Positions 39,799 to 48,678 of a stretch of DNA of 64,000 bases are shown here, in pieces (position 1 is the stretch's first letter; every line of letters starts with the position of its first letter). A program made the position numbers and the translations under genes. The notes below the pieces were generated by a model. The model had not been told where the DNA came from. It was given only the letters and a program-made list of their open reading frames with translations, and ran no database searches. Source of the stretch: an uncultured Opitutia bacterium (GTDB taxonomy: Bacteria > Verrucomicrobiota > Verrucomicrobiia > Opitutales > Opitutaceae); assembly GCA_903839035.1 (NCBI GenBank), contig CAIMAQ010000069.1, positions 1 to 64,000 of the forward strand, given 5' to 3'.

Positions 39799-40454
39799 AC
39801 CGGTCCTACCAGCAGGTGGAAATGCGGCCGGTGTACGGGTTTTTCCATTATCTCTCGGCGGTGCTGTACGACATCGCCTTCCGCGGCGAGGTCGCCGGCC
39901 TGGAAAACCTGCCGCGCGCGGGCTCGTTCCTCCTCGCGGCCAACCACGCCAGTTACCTCGATCCGTTCCTGATCGGCGCGCAAGTCGAGCGCCAGATCGC
40001 CTTCTTCGCGCGCAAGACCCTGTGGAAGCCCGGGTTTGCCTCGTGGTGGCTCGACATGGTCGGCACCATCCCCGTGGACCGCGATGGCGGGCAGGCCTTA
40101 AGCGCGATCAAACGCGTGTTGCGCGCCCTCAAGGATAACCGCGGGCTGATTCTTTTCCCCGAGGGAACCCGCTCGCCGGATGGCAATCTGCAAAGCCCGA
40201 AGCCGGGCGTGGGCATGATTGCCTGCAGTACTCAGGTGCCCGTGGTCCCGGTGCGGATTTTTGGCTCCTACAAGGCCATGGGCAAGGGCCAGGGCCTCCG
40301 GTTCGACACGCCCATCACGATTGTCTTTGGCCGGGCGATCATCCCGGCGGAGTATGATGATCCCACCGCGGGCAAGGAGCGCTACCAAATCGCCAGCAAT
40401 CGCATCATGGCCAGGATTGCCCTGCTGCAGGAGCCGCCGGGGCTGGTGATTTAA
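39795..40454 (+). CDS. plsC: 1-acyl-sn-glycerol-3-phosphate acyltransferase family protein
   Basis: A 219-aa acyltransferase of the PlsC family, which makes phosphatidic acid at the inner membrane. Motif I reads LLAANHASYLDPFLIGA (NHxxxxD), motif II includes WWLDMVGTIPVDRDGG, motif III GLILFPEGTRSPDG and motif IV VPVVPVRIFGSY. The hydrophobic N-terminus GFFHYLSAVLYDIAF could lie on the membrane. It overlaps cmk by four bases (ATGA). The family is certain; acceptor specificity (lysophosphatidate or another lysolipid) is not shown by sequence, so the symbol is provisional. Confidence 0.88.
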   Translation: MNRSYQQVEMRPVYGFFHYLSAVLYDIAFRGEVAGLENLPRAGSFLLAANHASYLDPFLIGAQVERQIAFFARKTLWKPGFASWWLDMVGTIPVDRDGGQALSAIKRVLRALKDNRGLILFPEGTRSPDGNLQSPKPGVGMIACSTQVPVVPVRIFGSYKAMGKGQGLRFDTPITIVFGRAIIPAEYDDPTAGKERYQIASNRIMARIALLQEPPGLVI

Positions 40455-40509
40455 GGAGAACGGACCTCCCGGTCCGTTTCCCATCAACAGACCGGGAGGT
40501 CCGTTCTCC
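40455..40509. terminator. 20-base perfect inverted repeat between convergent genes
   Basis: GGAGAACGGACCTCCCGGTC and its exact reverse complement GACCGGGAGGTCCGTTCTCC lie 15 bases apart, one base after the plsC stop and six bases before the trpS stop. It is strongly suited to terminate both transcripts. The arm is longer than needed for a terminator and may be a genome-wide repeat. Confidence 0.75.
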
Positions 40510-40515
40510 TCCCAA

Positions 40516-41481
40516 TCACTCCAACCCGCTCGCCTTGCGGGCGCGCTTGAGCACGACGCTGGCCACCGCGCGGGCGCGCGTCGCGCCGTCGCGCAGCACG
40601 CTCTCGACGTAATCCGGATTGGCCGCGAGTTCCGCGCGCCGCGCCCGGGCGACGGTGAAGTAGCCCCAATAATGCTCAAACAGCGCCTTCTTCAGGTCGC
40701 CGTAGCCGAGTCCGCCGGCGCGCAACCGGTTTTCGTAGTCGAGGGCGACCGCGGCGGGCGCCACCAGGCGCAGCAACTGGATGGCGAGGTTCTTGTCGGC
40801 GTCGGGCTTCGGCTCCGCGGGCGTGCGGCTGTCCATCTTGATGCCCATGATTTTTTTCCGGAGCACCGCCTCGTCGCCGAAGATCTCGATCGTGTTGCCG
40901 TAGCTCTTGCTCATCTTCTGGCCGTCGAGGCCGGGCACCACCGCCACCTCGTCGCGAATCACGGGCTCAGGCACGACCAGCGTCTCGCCGTAGGCCTCGT
41001 TGAACTTGATGGCCATGTCGCGCGTCATCTCGACGTGCTGCTTCTGGTCGCGGCCGACCGGGACGCGCTGGGTGTCGTACAGCAGGATGTCCGCGGCCAT
41101 GAGCACCGGGTAGGCAAAGAGGCCGAAGTTGGCGGGGATGCCCTTCGCGGTCTTGTCCTTGAAACTGTGGGCGCGCTCCAGCAGCCCCATCGGCGTGAGC
41201 GAGCCGATCATCCAGGTGAGCTCGCAGACCTCGGGCACGTCGCTCTGCCGCCAGAAAACGCTCGTTTGCGGGTCCAGGCCGCAGGCGAGCCAGTCGAGCG
41301 CGATGCCCCGGGTGTGGGTCCGGCGCTCCGCCGGGTTGGTCACCGTCGTCATCGAGTGGTAGTCGGCGATGAAATAGAAGCAGTCGCCCTGCGCCTGGGC
41401 CTCGATGGCGGGCCGCATCGCGCCAAAATAATTGCCAATGTGGAGGGAGCCGGAGGGCGTGATGCCGGTGAGGGTGCGCAT
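40516..41481 (-). CDS. trpS: tryptophanyl-tRNA synthetase
   Basis: A 321-aa class I aminoacyl-tRNA synthetase that charges tRNA-Trp. The HIGH-type motif appears as GITPSGSLHIGNYFGAMRPA at residue 7 and the KMSKS loop as GLDGQKMSKSYGNTIEIFG near 195. Between them are FYFIADYHSMTT, SVFWRQSDVPEVCELTWM and YPVLMAADILLYDTQRVPVG, the usual TrpRS blocks. The length is typical (320-340 aa). The ATG is the expected one since family members start two or three residues before the first strand. It follows the beta-helix gene by 36 bases on the same strand. Confidence 0.96.
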   Translation of the reverse strand: MRTLTGITPSGSLHIGNYFGAMRPAIEAQAQGDCFYFIADYHSMTTVTNPAERRTHTRGIALDWLACGLDPQTSVFWRQSDVPEVCELTWMIGSLTPMGLLERAHSFKDKTAKGIPANFGLFAYPVLMAADILLYDTQRVPVGRDQKQHVEMTRDMAIKFNEAYGETLVVPEPVIRDEVAVVPGLDGQKMSKSYGNTIEIFGDEAVLRKKIMGIKMDSRTPAEPKPDADKNLAIQLLRLVAPAAVALDYENRLRAGGLGYGDLKKALFEHYWGYFTVARARRAELAANPDYVESVLRDGATRARAVASVVLKRARKASGLE

Positions 41482-41517
41482 GGGAGGAGTGAGCTTCGCG
41501 GAAGGCGCCGTCCGGCG

Positions 41518-42201
41518 TCAATCCCGGCGCGGCAGCGTGGACAGTTGCTGGCGGCTGTGGGCGATGGTCGCGGCCGGGAGGAAGCCGCCGAAGGCCGTGA
41601 GCGGCATCACCAGGGACCGCGGGCCGAGCAGCGTGCCGGGCTGCAGCACGGCGTTGCAGCCCACCTCGGACCGGTCGCCCACGATCGCGCCGAACTTTCT
41701 CAGGCCGGTGTCGACCACCACCCCGCCGGGTAGGTGCACACTGACGTTTTTCTGGTCGAGCCGGACATTCGAGCAGATCACCCCCGCGCCAAAATGCGCG
41801 CCGTTGCCGAGGATCGAGTCGCCCACGTAGTTGAAATGCGGTGTCTGCACCCGGTTCATGAGCAGGCAGTTCTTGAACTCACAGGCGTTGCCGAGGACGC
41901 AGCTCTCGCCGACGATGACATTGCCCCGGATGAATGCCCCCGGACGGATCTCGGTGTTCGCGCCGATCCACGCCGGGCCGATGATCGTGGCCGTGTGCGG
42001 CAGGATGACCGACGGGTGCAGGTAAACAAAGCCTTCCACGTGGACGCCCGGCGGCAGCTTCATCATGGGCTGGTCGAACGGGTGGGCCGCCAGCGCGGAC
42101 GCGATGCCCTTCAGCCAGTCCCACGGCGCGGCATCGGCGGGAAAAGCCGCGGCGAAAGGGGCCAACGAGGCGGGCAGGGCGAAGAAATCGGAGGCTTTCA
42201 C
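41518..42201 (-). CDS. left-handed beta-helix (LbH) protein, sugar nucleotidyltransferase-like
   Basis: A 227-aa protein built of hexapeptide repeats from about residue 60 on: VYLHPSVILPHTATIIGPAW, IGANTEIRPGAFIRGNVIVG, ESCVLGNACEFKNCLLMN, LGNGAHFGAGVICSNVRL. This is the C-terminal beta-helix part of GlmU-type enzymes, without the nucleotidyltransferase half; the first 55 residues (ASDFFALPASLAPFAAAF) are a separate helical cap. It may be an acyl- or acetyltransferase or a scaffold; acceptor unknown. A GTG start (VKASDFF) is preferred to an ATG 12 codons upstream, whose added residues are low-complexity. It is divergent from the lipoprotein gene and probably cotranscribed with trpS. Confidence 0.8.
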   Translation of the reverse strand: MKASDFFALPASLAPFAAAFPADAAPWDWLKGIASALAAHPFDQPMMKLPPGVHVEGFVYLHPSVILPHTATIIGPAWIGANTEIRPGAFIRGNVIVGESCVLGNACEFKNCLLMNRVQTPHFNYVGDSILGNGAHFGAGVICSNVRLDQKNVSVHLPGGVVVDTGLRKFGAIVGDRSEVGCNAVLQPGTLLGPRSLVMPLTAFGGFLPAATIAHSRQQLSTLPRRD

Positions 42202-42421
42202 GCCGCAAAGTAAGGGCGGTCTGCCGGTCCGTCGCAACGCACGAATCAGACCTCCGTCCCCGCACGAACGGGCCCGGGGCCGGCACCCGCCAAATACCCC
42301 CTTGACGGTCTAGGCGTACCGGGATTTGCTGAAGGCAACCCTTCGCCCGATTGCGTGTCGCAATGGCCAGCCAACTGGGACATATCTGACCGGCGGTCCC
42401 CGCCCTAGCTTCCTCCCCACT

Positions 42422-42952
42422 ATGAAAACAAGCCTCCCCCTCATCGGCGCCGCCCTCGGGCTCGCCTTGCTGATCACCGGTTGTGAAACCGACAACTCAG
42501 CCGCCCGCATCCAGGAAAAATCCGCCGTCTATGCCTCCCTGAAGCCGTGGCAGAAGAAGTACATTGATACCGGCGTCGTGGCGGTGAACTTCACCCCGGA
42601 CATGGTTTACATGGCGGTTGGCAACCCCTCGACCAAGCAGCCCACCGGCGATGGTGAAGTGTGGATCTACAAGAACTACTATCCCACGGTCGCCGCCACC
42701 AAGGTGAAGTACAAGCTGAGCTCCGAGAATCAGCTGGGCGCCGGCAAGGTCATCGGCGGGGTCCTTCAGGAATCCAACGGCACCGGCGGCTCACGGGTCG
42801 CGGGTTCAGCCCAAGGCGGCGCCGGCCAGAGTATTTCCACCACGGGCGGCCCCCAGGGCGGCTCAATGGAACCGGCCGACCTGCAGGCCTACACGCTCAC
42901 CATCACCTTTGCCAATGGCACCGTGAGCAAGATGGTGCTGGATCCGAACTAA
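42422..42952 (+). CDS. lipoprotein of unknown function
   Basis: A 176-aa lipoprotein. The ATG opens into a signal peptide ending with the lipobox LLITGC (Cys20). The mature part has KSAVYASLKPWQKKYIDTGV and FTPDMVYMAVGNPSTKQPTG, reminiscent of small outer-membrane proteins that carry a SmpA/BamE-like start (a short helix followed by DMVYxAVGxP). A Gly/Ser-rich insert (SAQGGAGQSISTTGG) precedes a last strand, YTLTITFANGTVSKMVL. No enzyme motif. It ends at a strong terminator and is not in an operon, so it is probably expressed from its own promoter in the divergent spacer. A BamE-like role is only a possibility. Confidence 0.72.
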   Translation: MKTSLPLIGAALGLALLITGCETDNSAARIQEKSAVYASLKPWQKKYIDTGVVAVNFTPDMVYMAVGNPSTKQPTGDGEVWIYKNYYPTVAATKVKYKLSSENQLGAGKVIGGVLQESNGTGGSRVAGSAQGGAGQSISTTGGPQGGSMEPADLQAYTLTITFANGTVSKMVLDPN

Positions 42953-43475
42953 TTCCCTGCCATCGCTTTAGAACGAAAAAGACCCCCGGTTTAGCACCGG
43001 GGGTCTTCCCCGGCTTCATGGCGGTGCGGCAGGTGGGGTGCGGTCGCCAAGGCTTGCCGGAATTCCATCTGCCGGAGGGTGGATTTTTCCAGAGTCACGT
43101 CCTCGTCCGTCACGGGTGTCCATACGTGCACTGTCACCAGGCCCCGATTGAACTGACCGCCATAAAGACCATGATGTCACGGGTGATTTCGCTCAGGCCG
43201 CCTTCCTTTAGGTCACCCGCCCGCACTTCAATCGCAACATGCATGCGAGAAACACTCCGGGGGCTTCGAGCGATGCGAAAGTCATCGGAGAATTTGCCGG
43301 CCCGCCTTGAGTTTGGCCGCAGGGCGGAATCCACGAAGCCTGGGGAGCGGGAAGGAGCGACGCAGCGACCAGGCGAGGTTGGCGCGGGTCTCGCGCAAGG
43401 CCCGGGCCAGCCTCTGGCCGGCGGCGCCGCATCACCAATCTTGACAGTCTCCCGGTTCGCTTGGCTTCTAATTCC
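42953..43475. other. 523-base spacer between lipoprotein and ACP genes
   Basis: After the terminator at 42979-43007 I see no convincing gene. A minus-strand frame (GTG start, VHVWTPVTDEDV, about 46 codons, ending at 42993) and other frames of 65-90 codons have no recognisable motif. The last 150 bases would hold the promoter of the ACP-led operon. Confidence 0.5.
42979..43007 (+). terminator. intrinsic terminator after lipoprotein gene
   Basis: AAGACCCCCGGT, loop TTAGC, ACCGGGGGTCTT: a perfect 12-base stem 26 bases after the stop, with A-run before and TCTT after. One of the clearest terminators in the window. Confidence 0.85.
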
Positions 43476-43838
43476 ATGAGCGATTCCTATCCTATTGCGG
43501 ATGATCTGCGCGCCACGCTGCGCGGATTTCCCGAGGAAACCGTGCAGGCTTGCGCCGAATTCAAGGCTACCAAGAGCCCGACAGCCTTCGATCGGGCGCT
43601 GCTCGGGCTACTCCATCATCACCTGAGTCCCAAGCCGCCACGACCCCTCTCCACCTACCCGGGCACCACCCCCTTGGTCGCAGAGCTGGGACTGGACTCC
43701 ATCACGATGGTGGAGCTGACCTTCATTTTCGAGGACCTCTTCCAAGCCAAACTGCCCCAAGAGGAACTCGTCAAGATCGTGACGATCGACGATCTCCGCG
43801 CCCTGCTCCACCGCTCGCTGCCCGGAGCGCCGGCCTGA
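43476..43838 (+). CDS. acyl carrier protein-like protein
   Basis: A 120-aa protein with a phosphopantetheine-binding site in its C-terminal 60 residues: PLVAELGLDSITMVELTFIF, with the attachment serine at residue 75, followed by EDLFQAKLPQEELVKIVTID. Its N-terminal 55 residues (FPEETVQACAEFKATKSPTA, ALLGLLHHHLSPK) are an extra helical part not found in FabF-type ACPs, so this is probably a dedicated carrier for secondary lipid or polyketide work. It is the first gene of a seven-gene operon and overlaps the ketosynthase start by one base (TGATG), indicating that the two work together. Confidence 0.88.
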   Translation: MSDSYPIADDLRATLRGFPEETVQACAEFKATKSPTAFDRALLGLLHHHLSPKPPRPLSTYPGTTPLVAELGLDSITMVELTFIFEDLFQAKLPQEELVKIVTIDDLRALLHRSLPGAPA

Positions 43839-45133
43839 TGAACGCGACCGTGGGCGCGCGCCGGGTGGTCATCAGCGGGCTCGGTTTCATCTCGAGCATC
43901 GGCAACGAAACCACGGAGGTGACCCGGAGCCTGCGTGAGCTGCGGCACGGGCTAGCCTCGCATGAGTTCCTGCCCGGGCAGGATCTTCCGGTTAAAGTCG
44001 CGGGCACCATCAAGGGCTTCGACACGCGCTCAACCCACCACGCCGAATGGCACTGGCCGGCGCGCTACAGCTTCACCCGTGACCTCCTGCGCAGCCTGCC
44101 ACCGCACGGCCTGCATGCCTTCTGCGCGGTCGAGCAGCTCGTGGCCGACGCCCGGCTGACGCCGGAATTGCTGGCCGACGGTGAGACCGGCCTGTTCACC
44201 GCCTCCGCCGGCTCCCCGTTCCTGCAGCGCCACTATCTCAACATGCTGCACGAATCGGCCGGCGCCCGCATGCATCCGATGGGCGTGGTCAGCACCATCC
44301 CAGGCACGCTCAACTTCAACCTCGCCCCGCACTACCACATCAAGGGCGGGGTCTGCGGCTTCGTCTCCGCCTGCGCGTCAACGGCCCACGCCATCGGTTA
44401 CGCCAGCGACGATATCCGCCGCGGCCGGCAACAGCGCATCCTAGTGGTCGGGGCCGAGGATCTCAGCTGCGAGTCCACGTATTCGTTCCAAGGCATGCGG
44501 GCCCTTTCACGCAACCCCGATCCCGCCACGGCCTCGCGGCCCTTTGACCGCGATCGCGACGGATTTGTCGGCACCGGCGGCTCCGCCGCGCTGCTGCTCG
44601 AGGAGGCGGCCAGCGCTCAGGCCCGCGGGGCGCCCATCTACGGCGAACTGCTTGGCTGGGGCCAGGCTTCCGACGGCTACAACATGGCCATCGCCGAGCC
44701 CGACGGCCGCGGCCTAACCGAGGCCATGCTCCGCGCGCTGGTGGACGCCGGGATCACACCGGGCGACGTGGACTACATCAACGCCCATGGCACCTCGACG
44801 CCCAACGGGGACCTTTCGGAGCTTCGCGCCATCAAGTCCGTTTTCAATTCGGTGGGCGCCAGCCCGGCGATCAGCAGCACGAAGGCCCTGACCGGCCACG
44901 CGCTCTCGATGGCCTCGGCCCTGGAAACCGGTTTCTGCGCCCTCGCCCTGCGGGACGGCTTCACGCCCGGCCAGGCCCATCTCGTCAACCCCGACCCGGA
45001 ATGCGAGGGCCTACACCTGCCCCGCCACACCCTATCCATGGCCCCGGAGATCATCCTGAAAAACAGCAGCGGCTTCGGCGGCAGCAATGTTTCCCTCGTG
45101 CTGCAGCGCTGGCCCGCTGGCCGGGCCAGCTGA
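43838..45133 (+). CDS. beta-ketoacyl-ACP synthase (FabF-like)
   Basis: A 431-aa ketosynthase of the KAS II/polyketide type, joining an acyl chain with malonyl-ACP. The catalytic triad is present: Cys179 in GFVSACASTAHAIGY, His317 in INAHGTSTPNGD and His354 in STKALTGHALSMASALE. The dinucleotide-like start RRVVISGLGFISSIG and the GFGGSNVSLVL end are canonical. It is coupled to an ACP and followed by sugar-processing genes, so it is more likely to serve a special acyl chain (aryl polyene, flexirubin-like, or lipid for a glycan) than the housekeeping fatty acid cycle. Substrate chain length cannot be read from sequence. Confidence 0.92.
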   Translation: MNATVGARRVVISGLGFISSIGNETTEVTRSLRELRHGLASHEFLPGQDLPVKVAGTIKGFDTRSTHHAEWHWPARYSFTRDLLRSLPPHGLHAFCAVEQLVADARLTPELLADGETGLFTASAGSPFLQRHYLNMLHESAGARMHPMGVVSTIPGTLNFNLAPHYHIKGGVCGFVSACASTAHAIGYASDDIRRGRQQRILVVGAEDLSCESTYSFQGMRALSRNPDPATASRPFDRDRDGFVGTGGSAALLLEEAASAQARGAPIYGELLGWGQASDGYNMAIAEPDGRGLTEAMLRALVDAGITPGDVDYINAHGTSTPNGDLSELRAIKSVFNSVGASPAISSTKALTGHALSMASALETGFCALALRDGFTPGQAHLVNPDPECEGLHLPRHTLSMAPEIILKNSSGFGGSNVSLVLQRWPAGRAS

Positions 45134-45140
45134 CTCTCGC

Positions 45141-46085
45141 ATGCACAGGCTATCCCAGACCGAAGTTTACAGCTCAACCGACCGCTGTCTCGCCTTTGCC
45201 AGGACGCTCCCGCCCTCGTCACCGCGGCCGCTCACGCCGGTGCATTTTTTCTGGCAGGGCCGCGCGTTCAGCGCCAAGGCGGCCCTCTGCCTCCGATCCT
45301 TCCTGGCCACGCAGGACCCGCGGTGCTTTCGAGCTTGGTTATGGCTGGAAGACGAAACCGCGTTCAGCCAGGCCGCGCGCAATCCCTATCTCGCCCCCCT
45401 GTTGCCCCACCTGAACGTCCAGCGGTATGATTGGGCGGAACTCTCCCGCGGCACACCGCTTGCGAACCGCCCGTGGACCCGTTCCCTGGCCCCGGCCGCG
45501 CGTTCCGATCTCGCGCGGCTCGTCTGCCTGGCCCGGTATGGAGGTTGCTACTCCGACCTCGACGCCCTGTTTCTGCGCGACCTTGGCCCACTCCTGGACT
45601 TGGCTGGCGACGCGGAGTTTTGCTTTCAATGGGGCGCCGTGGCGCGGGGCACCAACGCCTTCTGCCGCCACCGCGCCGCGGGAGCCATGATCGAGTCCCT
45701 CATGTGCCGGGCGGACACCGCCCAAACCGCCCATCCCACCCACCTGCTGGACTTCACGTTCGCACCCGAGGAACTGCTGTTGCTGCCCGTGGGCTTGTTC
45801 TCACCGCTATGGCTGCATGACGACGGGCATGAGCGGTGCAGGGCCGCGCCCTTCCGGCATTTTTCCGGCTTCTACCGCAAATTCGGCTGGTTTCACCGGC
45901 GGCCCGCGACGACGGTCACCCTCAGCTCGTTTTTTCCCGGTGCGTTCACCTACCATTGGCACGGCCAGTGGGCCGCGCCCGAGCACGCCGACTCCTATGC
46001 GGGGTTGCTCGACCAGGATTGCCGCGCCCGGCTGGCCTTGCTCGGCTCGCTTCCCGCCTTCGGCACACGATCGGCCCAGGCATGA
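45141..46085 (+). CDS. glycosyltransferase with DXD motif (GT32/sugar-transferase type)
   Basis: A 314-aa protein of the DXD sugar-transferase type. VHFFWQGRAFSAKAALCLRS is the opening of the GT32-like fold (usually iPkiiHqIW), and ARLVCLARYGGCYSDLDALF near residue 130 contains the DLD (DXD) nucleotide-sugar metal site. Further on are GDAEFCFQWGAVARGTNAFC and TYHWHGQW, similar to polymannosyl/capsule transferases. There is no membrane segment, so it acts at the cytoplasmic side. It follows the ketosynthase by seven bases and overlaps the next gene by four (ATGA), firmly inside the operon. Donor and acceptor sugars are unknown. Confidence 0.82.
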   Translation: MHRLSQTEVYSSTDRCLAFARTLPPSSPRPLTPVHFFWQGRAFSAKAALCLRSFLATQDPRCFRAWLWLEDETAFSQAARNPYLAPLLPHLNVQRYDWAELSRGTPLANRPWTRSLAPAARSDLARLVCLARYGGCYSDLDALFLRDLGPLLDLAGDAEFCFQWGAVARGTNAFCRHRAAGAMIESLMCRADTAQTAHPTHLLDFTFAPEELLLLPVGLFSPLWLHDDGHERCRAAPFRHFSGFYRKFGWFHRRPATTVTLSSFFPGAFTYHWHGQWAAPEHADSYAGLLDQDCRARLALLGSLPAFGTRSAQA

Positions 46086-46996
46086 TCACCGCCACCCGCC
46101 ATTTTCACGCCACCTTCCTGTCCGGCTGGTGGCGCTGGCCGCGGGAACACTTCCGGGTGCTGGTCGGCCGCGATCCCCGCCAGCTGCACCCGATTCGCGC
46201 GCCGTTCGGCCGCTACTACGCCGATCCCTTCCCTTGGGTGCATGAGGGGCAGGTCTGGCTGTTTCTCGAGGAATTCTGCTATTCCGAAAATCGCGGCCGG
46301 CTGGTGGCGCTGCCGCTGGACTCCCGGCTTCAACCCGCCGGTCCCGCCCTCCCGCTCAACCTGGCGGACGGAATCCACCGCTCCTATCCCCTCGTCTTCT
46401 CCGTCGCGGGCGAACTGCTGCTCCTGCCTGAAGCCGGCGCGACCGGCGCGGTCGATCTCTACGTTTGCGAGCGGTTTCCCGATCGCTGGCGCCACCGGTG
46501 CCGGCTGTTGTCGGGTCTGGATGCGGCCGACCCGACCCCCTTGCACCATGCGGGACGCTGGTGGCTGTTTGCCGCCGTGCGAGCGCAGCCCACGGATGGC
46601 GGCCGCCGGGGCCTAGCCATTCATTCCGCCACCGACCTGTTTCAATGCGAATGGGAACCGCACCCCATCAATGCCCGGCGGCTTTATGCGGAGTCCCCGG
46701 TTTCGTTCGGCCGGCCGGCGGGGCCGTTCATCCCCGCGCCGGCCGGCGGCTGGTTGCGCCCGATGCAGGCGAACCGGCGATATTATGGCGAGACCACGCG
46801 ATGGATGGAAATCGAGACACTCACGCCCACGGAGTTTCGCGAACGGCCTTTCACCGGAGCACCTCCGCTGGCCGGACTGGGCGCCGGGATCTCGCCCCAT
46901 CACGTGGCCGCAGCCGGCGGGGTGGTCGCCTGCGACGTGCGGGACCGGTTTCGGGTCGAGCCGGCGCGCCCGGGAGCGACCGGCGCGGGCGAGTAA
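46082..46996 (+). CDS. GINT1-like N-terminal domain / beta-propeller protein
   Basis: A 304-aa protein of the family annotated as glucosamine inositolphosphorylceramide transferase-like, a GH43-type five-bladed propeller. Typical segments are GRYYADPFPWVHEGQVWLFL with EEFCYSENRGRLVALPLD, IHRSYPLVFSVAGELLLLPE, DPTPLHHAGRWWLFAAV and RLYAESPVSFGRPAGPFIPA with final LRPMQANRRYYG. In bacteria such proteins sit in surface polysaccharide clusters and their activity is not firmly known. Here it lies between a sugar transferase and an ABC exporter in the same operon. The name link to plant sphingolipid glycosylation is interesting given the lipid genes nearby, but should not be read as proof. Confidence 0.72.
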   Translation: MITATRHFHATFLSGWWRWPREHFRVLVGRDPRQLHPIRAPFGRYYADPFPWVHEGQVWLFLEEFCYSENRGRLVALPLDSRLQPAGPALPLNLADGIHRSYPLVFSVAGELLLLPEAGATGAVDLYVCERFPDRWRHRCRLLSGLDAADPTPLHHAGRWWLFAAVRAQPTDGGRRGLAIHSATDLFQCEWEPHPINARRLYAESPVSFGRPAGPFIPAPAGGWLRPMQANRRYYGETTRWMEIETLTPTEFRERPFTGAPPLAGLGAGISPHHVAAAGGVVACDVRDRFRVEPARPGATGAGE

Positions 46997-47037
46997 TTGA
47001 TTGCGTTGCAGAAGGCGGCTTTCTTCCCTTGGCCGGA

Positions 47038-48672
47038 ATGCGCCTTTTGCTCCTGCTGCTCCGCACCTCGCGCTGGGACGCGACGGCCGGCATCCTTGCC
47101 GGAGTGGTGGCGGGCCTCGCCACGAGCGGGTTTGCCTGGACGCTACAGGGCGCCATTGCCGAACAGGGGGCGCACTGGTCGCGTTATGCCGCGACATTCA
47201 TCGGCTGCTGGCTGGCCTATGGCGCGGGCTCCGTGCTGGCCGACAACCGCCTGACCCGGGTGGCGCAGCGCGCCGTGCGCGAACTGCGGGTCTCGATCAG
47301 CCGCCGCATCCTCGCGGTGCCGCTGCCCCTGCTGGAGCGGGAACAGTCACGCATCTTCCCCGTGTTGACCGAAGATGTCGCCGCCGTTTCCCGCGCGGCC
47401 GAGAACCTGCCTTCCGCCGTCACGGGCCTGGTCACGGTGCTCGGGTGTTTTGCCCTGCTGGCCGTAATCTCCTTGCCGCTGGCCGCCGCCTCCCTCGCGC
47501 TGGTCGCGTTCACCACCGGCGGCTATGTGCTCCCGCTGCACCGCTTCCAGCGGCACCTCGCACGCTGGCGCGCCGATTGGGACGGAGTCAGCGCCCTCCT
47601 CGACGCCATCGTGCGCGGCCACAAGGAACTGCAGCTCGACGACCGCAAGCTCGCCGTCTTTTTTGACCGGCACCTTGAGCCGCTCTGCCGCCACCAGGAA
47701 ATCGAGCTGACCCGCGCCAACACTTGGGAAACCCTGGTCCGGCGCTGGGGCGAACTGCTGCTGCTGCTCGGCGTCGGCGGGCTCCTCTTCACCCTGCGGT
47801 GGCACGGCTGGGCCACCTATGAACAGTTCGGCCGCTTTCTCTTTGTCGCCCTCTTCATGCTGGCGCCCCTCGCGACGCTCGTGGGGTTCAGCACCCACCT
47901 GAGCCGCGTGAATCTCGCGCTGGATCTCGCCAGCCAGCTGGGGCTCCTGCTCGATGCAGCGGCCGCCGGTCCGGCCCGCCCCGTTGCCCCGCCGCCGGTG
48001 CGCCCGGAACCATTCCGCTTCGCCCTGCGCGCGGTGACCTACCGCCACGAGCGCGGCGACGAGGCCCCCTTCCACCTCGGCCCCGTCTCGCTGGAGTTCG
48101 ACCGGCCGGAATTGGTGTTCATCAGCGGCGGCAACGGCAGCGGCAAGACCACGCTGCTCAAGCTCCTTTGCGGACTCTACCCGCCGGCGCAAGGGCAACT
48201 GCTCGCCGACGGACGGGTGATCGGGGAGGTGGAGATCACCGCCCACCGCCGCCGCTTCGGCGTCATCTTCGCGGATTTTTTCCTCTTCGGCAGCCTGCTC
48301 GGCTACGAGGATGCGCCGGCGGACGAAGCGGCCCGGCTGTTGCGCGAGGTGCATCTGGAAAAGCAGGTGGCCATCGACGCGGCCGGGACCTTTTCGACCA
48401 CGAAGCTTTCCCAAGGCCAGCGCAAGCGCCTCGCCCTCGTCGCCGCCCTGCTGGAGGACAAGCCCGTGTATGTCTTCGACGAATGGGCCGCGGATCAGGA
48501 TCCCGAGTTCCGGCGCTGGTTCTATGAACGGATCCTGCCCGGCCTGCGCGCGCGCGGCAAACTCGTGCTGGCCATCACCCATGACGAGGCGTTCTACCCG
48601 CTGGCCGACCGGCTCGTGCGGCTCGCGGAAGGCCGCATTGTCTCGGATACGCGCCCGGCCGCCCGCGGCTGA
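47038..48672 (+). CDS. SyrD/PvdE-like ABC exporter (fused permease-ATPase)
   Basis: A 544-aa fused ABC transporter half-molecule. An N-terminal membrane domain with about six helices (residues 10-300: AGILAGVVAGLATSGFAWTL, GLVTVLGCFALLAVISLPL) is followed by an ATPase with Walker A SGGNGSGKTTLLKLLCGLYP near 358, the signature KLSQGQRKRLALVAAL and Walker B KPVYVFDEWAADQDPEFRRW. The DEWAADQDP form is typical of cyclic-peptide and pyoverdine-precursor exporters (SyrD, PvdE, YojI). In this operon it could carry a peptide or lipid-linked sugar. The start ATG follows a 41-base gap after the propeller gene. Confidence 0.88.
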   Translation: MRLLLLLLRTSRWDATAGILAGVVAGLATSGFAWTLQGAIAEQGAHWSRYAATFIGCWLAYGAGSVLADNRLTRVAQRAVRELRVSISRRILAVPLPLLEREQSRIFPVLTEDVAAVSRAAENLPSAVTGLVTVLGCFALLAVISLPLAAASLALVAFTTGGYVLPLHRFQRHLARWRADWDGVSALLDAIVRGHKELQLDDRKLAVFFDRHLEPLCRHQEIELTRANTWETLVRRWGELLLLLGVGGLLFTLRWHGWATYEQFGRFLFVALFMLAPLATLVGFSTHLSRVNLALDLASQLGLLLDAAAAGPARPVAPPPVRPEPFRFALRAVTYRHERGDEAPFHLGPVSLEFDRPELVFISGGNGSGKTTLLKLLCGLYPPAQGQLLADGRVIGEVEITAHRRRFGVIFADFFLFGSLLGYEDAPADEAARLLREVHLEKQVAIDAAGTFSTTKLSQGQRKRLALVAALLEDKPVYVFDEWAADQDPEFRRWFYERILPGLRARGKLVLAITHDEAFYPLADRLVRLAEGRIVSDTRPAARG

Positions 48673-48678
48673 ACTCCC

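Noticed and set aside
43208-43477. Minus-strand frames of 66-89 codons and a 46-codon GTG frame before the ACP gene
   Set aside because: No family resemblance; the region looks like a normal spacer after a strong terminator.
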